NCBI GenBank assembly: GCA_037043455.1
Contig: JAWPHD010004373.1
Coordinates: forward strand, 62,001-126,000
From: Cyrtodaria siliqua
Taxonomy: Eukaryota; Mollusca; Bivalvia; Adapedonta; Hiatellidae
Direction of reading: 5' to 3'
Length of the DNA: 64,000 nt
How positions within the stretch are numbered: position 1 is the first letter of the stretch; every line of letters starts with the position of its first letter. The notes beneath the pieces were generated by a model. It saw only the letters and a list, made by a program, of their open reading frames with translations, was not told the DNA's origin and did no database searches. Of the stretch, positions 10,815 to 21,400 are shown piece after piece. The position numbers and the translations under genes are program-made.

Positions 10815-11095
10815 CAGTGTCCCGTTTTATTGGGATGACAGTAGAGTAAGTGTGAGGTTTGTTGCACCCTAGAACCTGGTTCAAACACGACATAGGCCTT
10901 TTTTTGATACTGACCGTTAAAAGGCGGTAGCCCTATTGTCAAACCTTTTTGTGTTTGTGACGTCATATGCCTTTTTTTTTTAAACATTGCCATTTATGTT
11001 TGTTCTTTCGCGTGTTTTGGGGTTTACTATGTTCTGTGAAAGCTGCATTTCCTGTTCGACTTTTATATTTATTTTAATTGAGACTGTTCATGTAC
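10815..11095 (+). repeat. Naiad pseudo-LTR fragment, diverged
   Basis: Collinear with 17690-17957: TTGGGATGACAGTAGAGTAAG, CACCCTAGAACC, GACCGTT..AGGCGGTAGCCC, TGTGTTTGTGACGTC and a terminal part ending TTCCTGTTCGACTTTTATA. It has several substitutions and a poly-T expansion. Confidence 0.75.
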
Positions 11096-11540
11096 GGTAG
11101 TGAAAAATGTTGTAATCGAGAAAACAATGGGCGAAATAAACAAAATGGAATTTAGCTGGGATCAGAGGTTATGAAGCCTGCGTATCACAGGTAACAGTCA
11201 AAATACTAAATTAAAAAGCAGGCAACATATCCTAAGAGTGATTAAACAACACTCAGAACCTTTAAAGGCAGGAGTAGTGGAACCATCTATTCGAAATTCA
11301 AGTAAGAAACCAAAAGAATGTACCACCGATATTTGTAAATATAGGGCTTAGCGATCTCCAAGATCGGAATGCTTAACAGTTCTGATTGCAAGCTCGGGGA
11401 GAAGTTTTACCGCCGCCACATGCACTGCACATGCTACTGTGATATATAACAAGCGCGGCTCGACTAATCTAATTTTCAGAGAATAATAAATTATATAGCC
11501 AGTATAATATACCATCAGAAAACAAGGCTAAAACAATGTG
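11096..11540. other. Unassigned sequence
   Basis: No supported gene. Ends in a short G-rich run (GGGGTGTGGGGCGGG, about 11550) that introduces the next repeat block. Confidence 0.5.
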
Positions 11541-11809
11541 GGATTGAGTGGGGTGTGGGGCGGGTATAGAAACTCGGGCCGATATAAAATTATTGTTAGA
11601 ATCTCATACAAATGATAGTAACATTTGGGGCATTATGTGACATTTTTATTATTTTCGTCAGTTTTAATCCAAAATTGCTGTCATTTTAAATAAATTTGTG
11701 GTCGAAAGGCAAATTAAAATTTTAAAATCCAAATAATGTAAGATGAAATGAAAACAATTCCCATCCCCCAAAACAACACAGATATATGCAAAAACAAACA
11801 AAAAATACA

Positions 11810-12310
11810 AAACGTTCGGGTGGTGGTGATGATGGGGTAGTAGGATGGTAGGTGGGTGGGGGCGAAACATATTGATCAACTGATAAAACAACAACACAGA
11901 GATATGTAGAAAAAAACAAAAGTTACATTCGGGTGGTGGTGATGATGGGGTAGGGGATGGTTAGGGGATGTGGGGTGTGGGGGTTACATAGCTATATGTG
12001 TAAAAACGAACGTAAGAATTAACCAAAACAACAAAGAAATATGTAAACAAAATCGAGTTTCAAGTTGGGGGAGGCGACGGAGGAGGGGGGAGCGGAGGAG
12101 GTCAACATAGCTATATGTATACAAATTTACCAAAAGAACAGAGAAATAGGTAAAGAAAAATGAGTTTCGAGTGTAAGTGAGGCGGGGGAAGGCAGTGTGG
12201 GGGGGGGGGGAGATGGGGGCAACATAGCTGTAGATGGTGGGGGGAAAAATTGACCAAAAATAACACACAAATATGTAAACAAAATGGAGTTGGGGGAGGC
12301 GGGGGAGAGG
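11810..12310. repeat. G-rich tandem repeat, about 4-5 units of 110-130 bp
   Basis: Each unit joins a G-rich block (for example GGGTGGTGGTGATGATGGGG or an uninterrupted G run near 12200) to a more constant AT-rich part (ACATAGCTATATG, then ACCAAAACAACA, then AAATATGTAAACAAAAT, then GAGTTTC). Proline-rich ORFs read on the minus strand (SPPPPPT runs) are products of this composition, not genes. The G-blocks satisfy the loose G-quadruplex pattern. Confidence 0.8.
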
Positions 12311-12339
12311 GAACCCATGCCACAATATGGGTGGTAAGA

Positions 12340-13045
12340 TGCATAATGCTATAAGAAACCCCAATCAAAATTATATATATATACAACAGCTTACAAGCAA
12401 ACCTTGATCTGCCTTTATTGCATATTCTATGGGCCATCATAATTTGGGTTGCATGGGAGCCCAGAATTTGCAGAAGACAGACTTACTTATGCAACCCTTT
12501 ACAACATACTATAAGGAAACCAATTCCCAAACTGAGTTGTGCTAGGATAAGAAATGTAAGAGATATAGACGTGTAAACACAGCTTACACGCAAAATTAGA
12601 TGTGAAATAGACATATTTTAAGGGCTATCATAATTTGGGTTCAATGGGAGCCCATGTGTTACAGGAACCAAATTTGCTTATTCCCTTACGATAATGCTAT
12701 AAGGAAGCCCATGGTCAAATTTGGCGAAATGTAAGAGACATAGACTTGTAAACACCCCTTACATGCAAAATTTGATGTGAAATAGACACATTTTAAGGGC
12801 CATCAGAATTTGGGTTCCATGGGAGCCCATGGGTTACAGGAACCAAATTTGCTTAAGCAGCCCTTAAGATAATGATATAAGGAAGCCCATGGCCAAATTT
12901 GGTTGTGCTTGGACATGGTTGTGCTAGGATAATAACTGTAAGGGACATAGACTTGTAAACACAGCTTACACGCAAACCTTGATGTGGGACGATGACACCG
13001 ACGCCAGCGCCAAATCGACGCCGACGCCGGGGTGATTACATAAGC
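12340..13045. repeat. About 190-bp tandem repeat element ending in a GACGCCGACGCC tail
   Basis: Three to four units share ATAATTTGGGTTCCATGGGAG, CAGGAACCAAATTTGCTTA, ATAATGCTATAAGGAA and ACATAGACTTGTAAACAC. The block ends in GACACCGACGCCAGCGCC...GACGCCGACGCCGGGG, then ATTCTTCAAATAGTCGAGC. A tandem array closed by a GACGCC-type tail and a fixed end recurs, with a different unit, at 42060-42925. This matches the layout of non-autonomous, possibly Helitron-like elements known from bivalves; the class is inferred. Confidence 0.7.
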
Positions 13046-13109
13046 TCTCTTATTCTTCAAATAGTCGAGCTAAATCGTCAAACACAATACATATAAACAT
13101 ATTGCAGTC

Positions 13110-13330
13110 TCAAGGTTACCGACTTGGAACTGTTAGTAGGCAATAAGGAAAACAGGCTATCTTGAATTGATTTTTTGTGTACACAATCCTCGCTATTAGC
13201 CAGTCTTCAGCGCCCAAAACGACAAAAGACAGTGTAAACAAAACTACATCTCATCAAAAGGAATTCTCTAACAATAAAATCCACATCCAGAGAAACTAAC
13301 AAAATAAACACTAAGATGGTGTCGTAAAGC
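13110..13330 (-). repeat. Naiad-family tail fragment, subfamily B
   Basis: Read on the minus strand it matches 28770-28960 (TTTGTTTACACTGTC, GGGCGCTGAAGAC, GCGAGGATTGTG, ACTGACCGTTCCAAG-like). Other copies are at 52.1-52.7 and 61.5-62.4 kb. Confidence 0.65.
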
Positions 13331-13546
13331 TATAAATAAGAAACATCTCAGGATGATCAATTGTTAGTCTACTAATTTATGAACGAAGTTATCCTCTTTA
13401 ACGGGTGTTCATCACTATTAATAATCAAAATGCTAGCCACGTCAACGTTATTTCCAATTAAATTGTCTTTAATATAAAAGCACATGCTTTATTTTGACTT
13501 TCAAATTTTAGTCAAGCAGGTCGAATCCATTAAATGTGTCAGTGTC

Positions 13547-13913
13547 AACCTGCTCTGGCTTCTGCAAAGTCATTGAGTACCTTCATTGTGGCTTTCTAGG
13601 CTATTGTTTTTTTGTATTATATTTACACGAGCATATTTGTGTTTTACTTATATTGCCTATTGATGCTGCCTTGTTGGTTAGAGATTAGATCATTGCGGGG
13701 ATTTCTTTATGTACACTGTCCTACTTTGCCACTGACCGTTCCAAGGCGGTAGCCCTATTGTCAACCCTTTTGTGTTTGTGATGTCGTTTGCATTTTTTAT
13801 TACTTTTGCCTTTTCGTTTGTCTGTTTGCGTGTTTGTTTTTGTGTTTTGTGGTTGACTGTCGTCCTTGAATGCTGCTTTCCCTGTCCGATATTTTTATCC
13901 TTCTTTATATGCA
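13547..13913 (+). repeat. Naiad upstream pseudo-LTR
   Basis: Direct repeat of 17519-17957, from CTGCTCTGGC to TATCCTTCTTT. It lacks the 70-bp segment (TGGGATGACAGTAGGG...CCCAGTGGCC) found in the downstream copy. Confidence 0.85.
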
Positions 13914-14716
13914 CAATTGTGTTGTTTGTGCCGTGTGGCGACCGTAAAAAGTCTCCCCGTACATCCAATCAATATTGTTATTTTTACATCCTACAGGGAT
14001 TGTATGACATTCATTGATCCAGTTTTTCTTTAAACACATGTGTTTCATATACCGCGTTGAAGGTTTTGTGCTCATCGACATTTTGGCCCATTTTATTAGG
14101 GTTTTCCTTAACTTTCCGCATTTTCTTGCATTAGACACTGACGTGAGTTTTGGACCTCTTTTAACAGTCCGTTACTTTACTAATTTTATTTCTTATGGAT
14201 CTATGATACGATTCTATTTCGTATCTCTAATAAATACTAATTGGCCCTTATTTCGCTTTTCACAGAATGGTATTACTCTCCATAAAAACAATTATGAGTC
14301 TTTTAGCTAAAACTTTAAAAATAAATATTTCACCTCTTCGGTTACACTCTGCGTCATCAATACAAATTCCACAAAATAACTCTTCATTTCTTAGAACTAA
14401 ACCATATGTACGCCTTACACCTTTAAATCTTCATTCGGCAACTTCGTTTCATGTTCCTTCTAATAATATTACTAGGATTTTTAATAATGGCTCAAAAGTT
14501 TCCGTAACTCCTCTAGGATCACCTTATTTGAGGAAATACCATATAAAGTCTCCTTTCAGAAATCATTTAGTTCATTCAAGACGCAGGGTGTTTCCCTCTA
14601 TTTATAAGTGCAATGCTAAGTGGTGCAGTTGTTGCAATTATTTATCGTGCAAGTCCACCATTAAATCAGCTGTTAATAGTAGATTGTTTAATGTATGTCT
14701 AGCTTCAAATGTTGAT

Positions 14717-14719
14717 TGA
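14717..14719 (+). other. In-frame TGA 1, putative selenocysteine
   Basis: Follows ASNVD and precedes RTTHVIYVLT in uninterrupted frame. In PLE endonucleases a Cys sits at this place just before the hydrophobic strand that precedes GIY-YIG. Confidence 0.7.
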
Positions 14720-14749
14720 CGTACTACTCACGTCATTTATGTTCTGACT

Positions 14750-14752
14750 TGA
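14750..14752 (+). other. In-frame TGA 2, putative selenocysteine
   Basis: Lies between VIYVLT and NAPLCGMQYVGQT. In related elements this is the first Cys of the C-x(n)-C pair immediately before QYVGQT, a likely zinc ligand. Confidence 0.75.
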
Positions 14753-15989
14753 AATGCACCACTTTGCGGTATGCAATATGTTGGACAAACAGGTCGATCC
14801 TTAAAAGTTCGATTTCGTGAACACAAATATAATGCAAGTAATCCTAAAAAGTTAAAAAATTACTTGTACCAACACTTTCGTCAGTCAGGTCATAACTTTA
14901 ATTACGTAACTGTTCAACCGGTTGAATATTTATTTTTTGATAATGATGCTACTAAAAGCTTCAAAATAAAAGCTAGACATATTGCAGAACTTAAGTGGAT
15001 GAAAAACTTAGACACCTTATCCACTCGGCCTTAATGACAATATTTATCAAGAAGGAAATATTTCTAAAGATCCTAATATTGACATTCTTTCTATATTTTC
15101 TATTCGAAAGCGTAAATCTAGGTCTCATGGTCTTAGGCGTAATGGTAACATCAAACGTAAATCGCGTGTAATTATTTCTGTCGCTGATTTACATACTATT
15201 TTTAAACAGTCTGGAAAGCACTCTATGCTTTCACGGCTTACCTCTTTGTCTATTTCTTCACTAAAGTTGATCGACGAGGAAGCCGACAAAATTTTCATTC
15301 GTACAGATCCCTTGTATAACACTGCTTCCATAGCTCACAGCTACACACAACATGTTCTCCGACCCCATATTGACAAGGAGTCTGATCACGTCAGGCATTT
15401 TCTAAAACTACTATATATTAATAAAGGTATTGATTTCATTGACATGCCTAGTATTTTTCGGGATACTCATGCAGTTGATTCTATCGCAAAATATTTCAAA
15501 AAGCCTATTAGAAATATTATTTTTAACTACAACAAAATAGTTTCTGACCTTGATATAGTACTTAATACTCCTAAGGAATGTGAATGCAACACATCAACAT
15601 TTTGCTATGCTCCAGCAGGTCATGTCATCACTGGTAATTTTGATATTGTTGATAAACGTATTCGGCAATTGTTTTCGAAAGGTCCTAAATATAGATTACC
15701 TTCAACTATTGATTTTAATGCCTGTCGTGCCCAGATCGCCCACTCCATTGAAGATTTTAGTATAAAATGGTGTCGTAGAGAACACGCGGACCCGAACTCG
15801 CTTTCTACTTGGAAAAAGTCTATTCTTAAAATTATAGATACACGTATTAACTTTTATAATGCTAACCCCTCTTTACTACCTCCGAGACCTAGGTTTTCCT
15901 TTCGTAATCTACAATCGGGAATTCAGGAATTTCATAATAAATTTGTTTTAGTTCCTGCAGATAAAGCAGCTAATAATGTAATTATTGTT

Positions 15990-15992
15990 TGA
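15990..15992 (+). other. In-frame TGA 3, putative selenocysteine
   Basis: Lies between PADKAANNVIIV and RLHYVNVL. Cys is the expected residue in Naiad RTs at this place. The frame continues open for over 1200 bp through the RT catalytic motifs. Confidence 0.75.
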
Positions 15993-17431
15993 CGCCTACA
16001 TTACGTCAATGTTTTATCTCTGGAACTCGGCAGCACCAATTCATATACTCCAGTTAATTCTACTGAGGATGATGTTGTTTCCGCACATATCACTCGGTGC
16101 ACTACTTTCAAGGCTGGTGTAAACGATAAGCAAAATAAACTGCCTACCATTTACTGGATTCCTAAATTACATAAAAATCCGTATAATGCTCGCTTTATTT
16201 CTTATTCTAGTGCCTGCACCACAACAAACATCTCCAAACTTTTAACTTCTTGTCTTACTGCCGTTAAAGATCACGTTAAACTATATTGTGATAAAACTTA
16301 TGAAAATTCTGGTATTAATTTATTTTGGTCTATAAAAAATTCAGGACACGTTCTTGATACAATTTTCAATAAAGGTCAAGTTTCATCAATAAGTACTTAT
16401 GACTTCTCTACACTATATACAACCTTACCACATCATTTTATTAAAGACAAGCTAATTTCTCTTATTCAAAAAACATTCGCTAGAGAAAATACTACATTTT
16501 TGGCATGTAATAATATTAAAGCGTTTTTCACTAACGGCAGTTTAGACAATTATACTATGTGGGCTTGCTATGAAGTTTGTGAAGCACTCATCTTCCTATT
16601 AGATAATATTTTCGTCAAGTATGGTACCACCGTTTATAGACAAATTGTTGGTATCCCTATCGGTACGAACTGTGCACCACTTGTCGCAGATTTGTTTTTA
16701 TTTTTCTATGAAAGGGATTTCATGTTGAGTCTTTCACCAGATACCCAGGCAGATGTTATTGAAGCTTTTAGTGACACCTCTCGGTATCTGGATGACATAC
16801 TGAACATTGACAACCCTTTCTTTCCAACTATGGTTCATAATGTTTATCCTAAAGAACTTCGGCTTAATAAAGAAAATATATCTGATAATAACGCTTCTTT
16901 TCTTGATTTAGATCTCTCGATTGAAAATGGTAAAATAATTAGCAAAATCTATGACAAGAGAGATGATTTTAATTTTGACATTGTTAATTATCCCCACTTG
17001 GATGGGGATGTTCCCCGAGCAACTTCTTATGGGGTGTATCTGTCTCAACTTATTCGTTTTTCTAAAGCTTGTACTCGAGTTGAGGACTTTAATATTCGTA
17101 ATCTTTGTATAACTAAAAAGTTACTCAATCAGGGTTACCGTTACCATAAACTTCGTAAAACCTTTGCAAAATTTTATTATCGTAACCCTGATCTTCTTTC
17201 TAAATATAAATGTAATTTAAGGACTCTTCTGCGATAAGGACTATCACAACCTGACTTCTATGGTGATGTGATTTATAAACTTCGTAAGATTCTTGGTCAT
17301 GATCACTTTCATACTATCTTTGTTAAACTATTATTTTGCAACGTACTGCATGCTTGGTGGTCGACCCTTTTACAGTTCGCCACTATGCTTTCCTCTTTAA
17401 TTTTACAATGACCGGACAGGCTGTGTACCCT

Positions 17432-17476
17432 ATGATGACGCCTACCTAAAGCCTATTGGGACGGTGGCGTTTGATG
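17432..17476 (+). promoter_or_regulatory. SECIS element candidate overlapping the Naiad stop codon
   Basis: Hand folding gives a canonical eukaryotic SECIS core. The 5' quartet strand is TGAT (17433-17436, preceded by A) and the 3' strand TGAT (17472-17475), giving U-U, G-A, A-G, U-U pairs. Helix GACGCC (17437-17442) pairs with GGCGTT (17466-17471), then a bulged T and ACC (17444-17446) with GGT (17463-17465). The apical AAA is at 17448-17450, 11 nt after the quartet, with 21 nt from AAA to the 3' quartet strand. These spacings fit the SECIS rule. The AAA includes two bases of the TAA stop, so the structure straddles the end of the ORF. The copy at 54575-54618 (minus) preserves quartet, AAA and both spacings. 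Confidence 0.7.
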
Positions 17477-17957
17477 TTTGTCCATGATCTTTCTTGTCGT
17501 GCCCTTAATGGTGTATTCTCTTACTGCTCTGGCTTCTGCAAAGTCATTGAGTACCTTCATTGTGGCTTTCTAGGCTATTGTTTTTTTGTATTATATTTAC
17601 ACGAGCATATATGTGTTTTACTTATATTGCCTATTGATGCTGCCTTGTTGGTTAGAGATTAGATCATGGCGGGGATTTCTTTATTTACACTGTCCTGTTT
17701 TAATGGGATGACAGTAGGGTAAGTGTGAGGTTTGGTGCACCCTAAAACCGGTTTAAACCCCCAGTGGCCTACTTTGCCACTGACCGTTCCAAGGCGGTAG
17801 CCCTATTGTCAACCCTTTTGTGTTTGTAATGTTTGCATTTTTTTTTATTTCTTTTGCCTTTTCGTTTGTCTGTTTGCGTGTTTGTTTTTGTGTTTTGTGG
17901 TTGACTGTCGTCCTTGAATGCTGCTTTCCCTGTCCGATATTTTTGTCCTTCTTTGTA
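17450..17957 (+). repeat. Naiad 3' UTR and downstream pseudo-LTR
   Basis: Begins directly after the TAA. The part from 17519 is the direct repeat of the upstream pseudo-LTR. It ends near TCCTTCTTTG, after which homology with other copies stops. Confidence 0.8.
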
Positions 17958-18189
17958 CTTAGTAGACAGCCTAATAAATGACTTCGAAACGAGACCTATA
18001 TTTGGGGAAAATACATTTAAACATGTTCATGCCTACAGTAAGAGACTTTCTGTTTAAAATAATCTATATCTAGACTATTTCGATAATTGATTCGACCTGG
18101 AACCGGGCTCACGATTTCTGGATCCACTACAAGTAGGTATAAAATCAAACAGGAAATGTATCATTCAGAGAACACTGTCAATCCAATAA

Positions 18190-18375
18190 ATACTGATAAT
18201 GGTGATCCTTTGGGAGCAACAAACACAATTAAGAGAATACAGCAGCAGACTCGGTTTTATTGAGTCTGTTCATGAGAAGTAATGAAAGAAGCAACACCTC
18301 TCACGCCTCCTAGCACCGGCTTAAGCGGTATTCTGCTTCAAAGCCACCTATATTGGGCTCGTTGGTCCCAAAGGA
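18190..18375 (+). repeat. Dispersed repeat, 'GACTCGGTTTTATTGAGTCTG' family
   Basis: Shares GACTCGGTTTTATTGAGTC, TGTTCATGAGA-GTAATG, CAACACCTCTCACGCCTCC and TAGCACCGGCTTAAG with copies at 39188-39400, 57480-57600 and 57690-57790. A diverged version at 53815-53960 is joined to a Naiad tail, so it may be the sequence lying beyond the Naiad 3' end in many copies. It contains the palindrome GACTC...GAGTC. Confidence 0.65.
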
Positions 18376-18433
18376 CAAGCAAAAACAATCAAAACAAACA
18401 ACACTTACAACGAAAACAACAAGCAAAGTATTA

Positions 18434-21400
18434 GTCTAGTAATTATAGGTTTTAAGGTCAAACAAATTCCAACAGAAACTATTTTACGATTTTTAGAATC
18501 AATGACATGTAGTGAGTTTCAGAAAAAAAATCCTCAAGATAAAGATGGTAGGAAATTCTAAATTTTGGGGTAAAAGTTGCGTTTTTAAGAGAAAATTTCC
18601 GGAAACTGGAATAATTTTATAAAAAATCATTTGAGCAAATTAGAATTTTCTAACAGTGCGGAAATGCTCTTCCAAATACATCTCCATGTAAATCACGGTG
18701 TTATAGATGGATATTGGGTTAATAATATGAGATTTTGGGGCAAAACTTGGAAAAAATGAATAAAATCGTTGATTTCTGTAATACATTTGGTGTTGCTAGG
18801 CTATAAATAAAAAAAAACACTAAATGAGTTGTAAAAACTTAGTTTTCTACTGTTTTGCACAGGGAAAGGTACAGAGATGTGCCCGAAAAAAGTCCTTTAG
18901 CATACGACGATCTGAATTACTTTATTTTTGTGTCTAAAAATGTGTTTTTCATAAAAAAATCGCTGAAAAGAGGAATCATTTTGTAAAAAGATGTTTGAAC
19001 ATAAACTTATCTAATGGAAGTGATAAAATGGTGCACAATTATATATACAAATGTTTCATTGTATCGTAAGTTAATGTGAAAGTACACATTTTGAGCTTTT
19101 GGGGCAACATTTTGAAAAAATGAATAAAATCGTTGATTTCTGTAATACAGTCATAGTACAGGCCGTTAAGCTTAATAAGTAGGGAAATGAATTATAAAAT
19201 GATAATCTATAATGGTTTTCCATAGAGCAAGATGCAAGAATGTGCCCAAAAAAAGTCATCAGGCGTATACTGTTGAAAAATGCATTATGTTCGGGTGGCA
19301 AAATGTTTTTTCATAAAAAAATGTTGTAAACAGGAATCATTGTTACGATGTATTTTGAATATACAGAAACTACTTAAAGTGATATTATCCTATATATGCA
19401 TATATCCAAATGTTTTATAGTATCAGAAATTTAGTTAGATGCTCAATTTTAAGGTCTGTAGCAGACAAAAGGTCCGGTGAATAAATATCTAGTTACAATG
19501 GTTACGACCATGGATCATGTTTACATCATTTGGAAATTTTATATATAAAATAATGAAGGAAAAACATGATGTAATTACATACATATGTATTTATAACCTT
19601 TTGATACACATATTGTATACACTTCATTGAATATGTCCTGGAAATAATGTTCAAGCAATCATTACAACAGGGTTTTTAATCATTTAAATAGCATATATGG
19701 TAACTTATATTAAAATTGTGCAATATGTTTTATCTTTAGGTGTGATAATTACAATTTAATGAAAAAGATCATCGGAAACTGTATGATAAGTTTTAAAAAC
19801 ACGTTCAAAGTAACTATATGAAATTCAATTTTGAAATTTTGCGTAATACGCATGTCGAAGTTGTAGGAGCTTTTGTTCACATCACCTAATATTATTGCTT
19901 GTTTATGTAAGAAAAGAGTGATCAAATAACTAAAAAATTGATTTAAATGAATCTCAATTTCTATAGAATTCATAGAGCTTACAGTTTGGCACTGCATACA
20001 TGAGATTTCATGTTTCTACAAAAACCAGTTACACATTCAATGCTATAAATGTACACTCTGATTACATTGTTTTGGTTGTTCATAATGTATATGACCTTTC
20101 ATTAACATGCAATGCCCACACTTCCGAGAAGCAATTATTTGTTGAAAACACCAAGGTATATATGTTATTTAAAAGATGATGATTGTGATGGAAGACTAGT
20201 GTGTTACTAGTGGGATAATCCATAGATTTAGCTAACTATAATACATCCCTTGTACGAAAAAGTTTGGTACAAACTTTACACAACTGGTGTTTTCAGCTGT
20301 AGCACTAATATCACTACACTTGTAAAACATGAATATCCATCACTATTATTATTTTTCCAAAATGTACGTTAATATAAACTTTATGTTTTTGACTAAACGC
20401 CTCGCACTCTATAAAAAGCTATATACATGTATTTACATATGTATACAAGCTTGGTTACAAACAAGAGGCCTCGCTAACCCATTGGATATTGTCATGGCTT
20501 TGGAGCCACAGGCCTCTGCCCCAATTGGTTCGCTCCCGAGGCATGCATGATGGGAAACTTCATCCTACATCTCAAATACTCTGCCTCACATGGGTTCGTT
20601 CCTTTGCGGAGGCATGTCTGATGGGAACCTTCACCCTTCATGGCATCTCCATCTGAAATTGCATTCCCAATATAACCTAATATGAGTGTTAACCCCATTT
20701 CATTCAGGGTTACAAATACAAATAGCATCTGTGACGTGCAAATTATTGATACACTCAAATACTGTTCTACTCAATTGAAAATGTTATGTTTTACGCAAAA
20801 CAAAACAGTTCATAGCATCACAGGGGTCGGAACATTTAATTATTCCAACATGCATCCTTTTATCTATTACAAAAAAGTAGACACATGAAAATCTTCTAGT
20901 CCACTATCCCTATCAATTACAAAAATTGTCAATGTTTGAGTATACTTGTTTTCAACATGTCCGCAATGTGAGTATCTAATTCAATCTGGAAATAATGAAA
21001 CTGAGCGAGTACATATATAAGGCAAAATTTCATAACTCCAAAAATATTGTTTATACTGCTCAAATGATTTTTGAAAATCGGTTCCTGTATATTTTGCATT
21101 TTTTTCCACCCGAATCATAAAGCCTCGTATGTGTGTGGACTTATTTCTGACACAATAGTGCACATACGCAACACTTATAATGCGCCAAACTGATACAAGA
21201 AAATGATCTTTCTACACTTTTTTAGTTTACCAAGTACTTGGTGTATGAAAAGGTTGATTCTATGCAATTGTTAAGCAATATGCAAGTCGTCAACAAAATC
21301 ACGGTTTGAGCATTCTTCTTAATTTCAAATACAATGAAAAACTTTGATATAATTATATACATTGAATAGTGAAACATTTCGTGACATCATTGTATTTTTT

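Larger units (their letters stand above)
14267..17449 (+). pseudogene. Naiad GIY-YIG endonuclease / reverse transcriptase, three in-frame UGA codons
   Basis: One collinear coding region read in segments 14267-14719, 14720-15010, about 15012-15992, 15993-17237 and a short C-terminal part to TAA at 17447-17449. N-terminal: Cys-rich linker (CNAKWCSCC), then QYVGQTGRS and LKVRFREH of GIY-YIG, then PLGLND. Linker: CEC at 15579-15587 (the CxC motif). RT: PADKAANN, YDFSTLYTTLP, IPIGTNCAP, catalytic RYLDDIL (YLDD at 16785-16796); the C-terminus ends MMTPT. Interruptions are of two kinds. TGA at 14717, 14750 and 15990 keeps the frame and falls where Cys is expected, so selenocysteine is likely. True damage comprises a 1-bp-type frameshift near 15011, TAA at 17235-17237 where Gln is expected, and a frameshift near 17335. 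Multi-selenocysteine Naiads are known from clams. Confidence 0.85.
13547..17957 (+). mobile_element. Naiad-type Penelope-like retroelement with flanking pseudo-LTRs
   Basis: A broken coding region (14267-17449) with a GIY-YIG endonuclease N-terminal to a Penelope-type RT and a CxC motif between them. This permuted order defines the Naiad clade. It is flanked by direct repeats: 13547-13913 upstream and 17519-17957 downstream, sharing CTGCTCTGGCTTCTGCAAAG through TCCCTGTCCGATATTTTT. The upstream copy lacks about 73 bp in its middle and is 5'-truncated. Solo or truncated tails of the same family occur at 10.8, 23.1, 31.5, 39.5, 54.0, 54.2-54.7 and 55.1 kb, some inverted and some in tandem, the behaviour expected of PLEs. 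Confidence 0.9.

Noticed and set aside
11722..12440. Proline-rich minus-strand ORFs
   Set aside because: They arise from the G-rich tandem repeat read in reverse.
17680..17790. Alternative SECIS around GGGATGACAG...ACTGACC
   Set aside because: About 88 nt between candidate quartets and no AA at the required distance; the 17432 structure fits far better.
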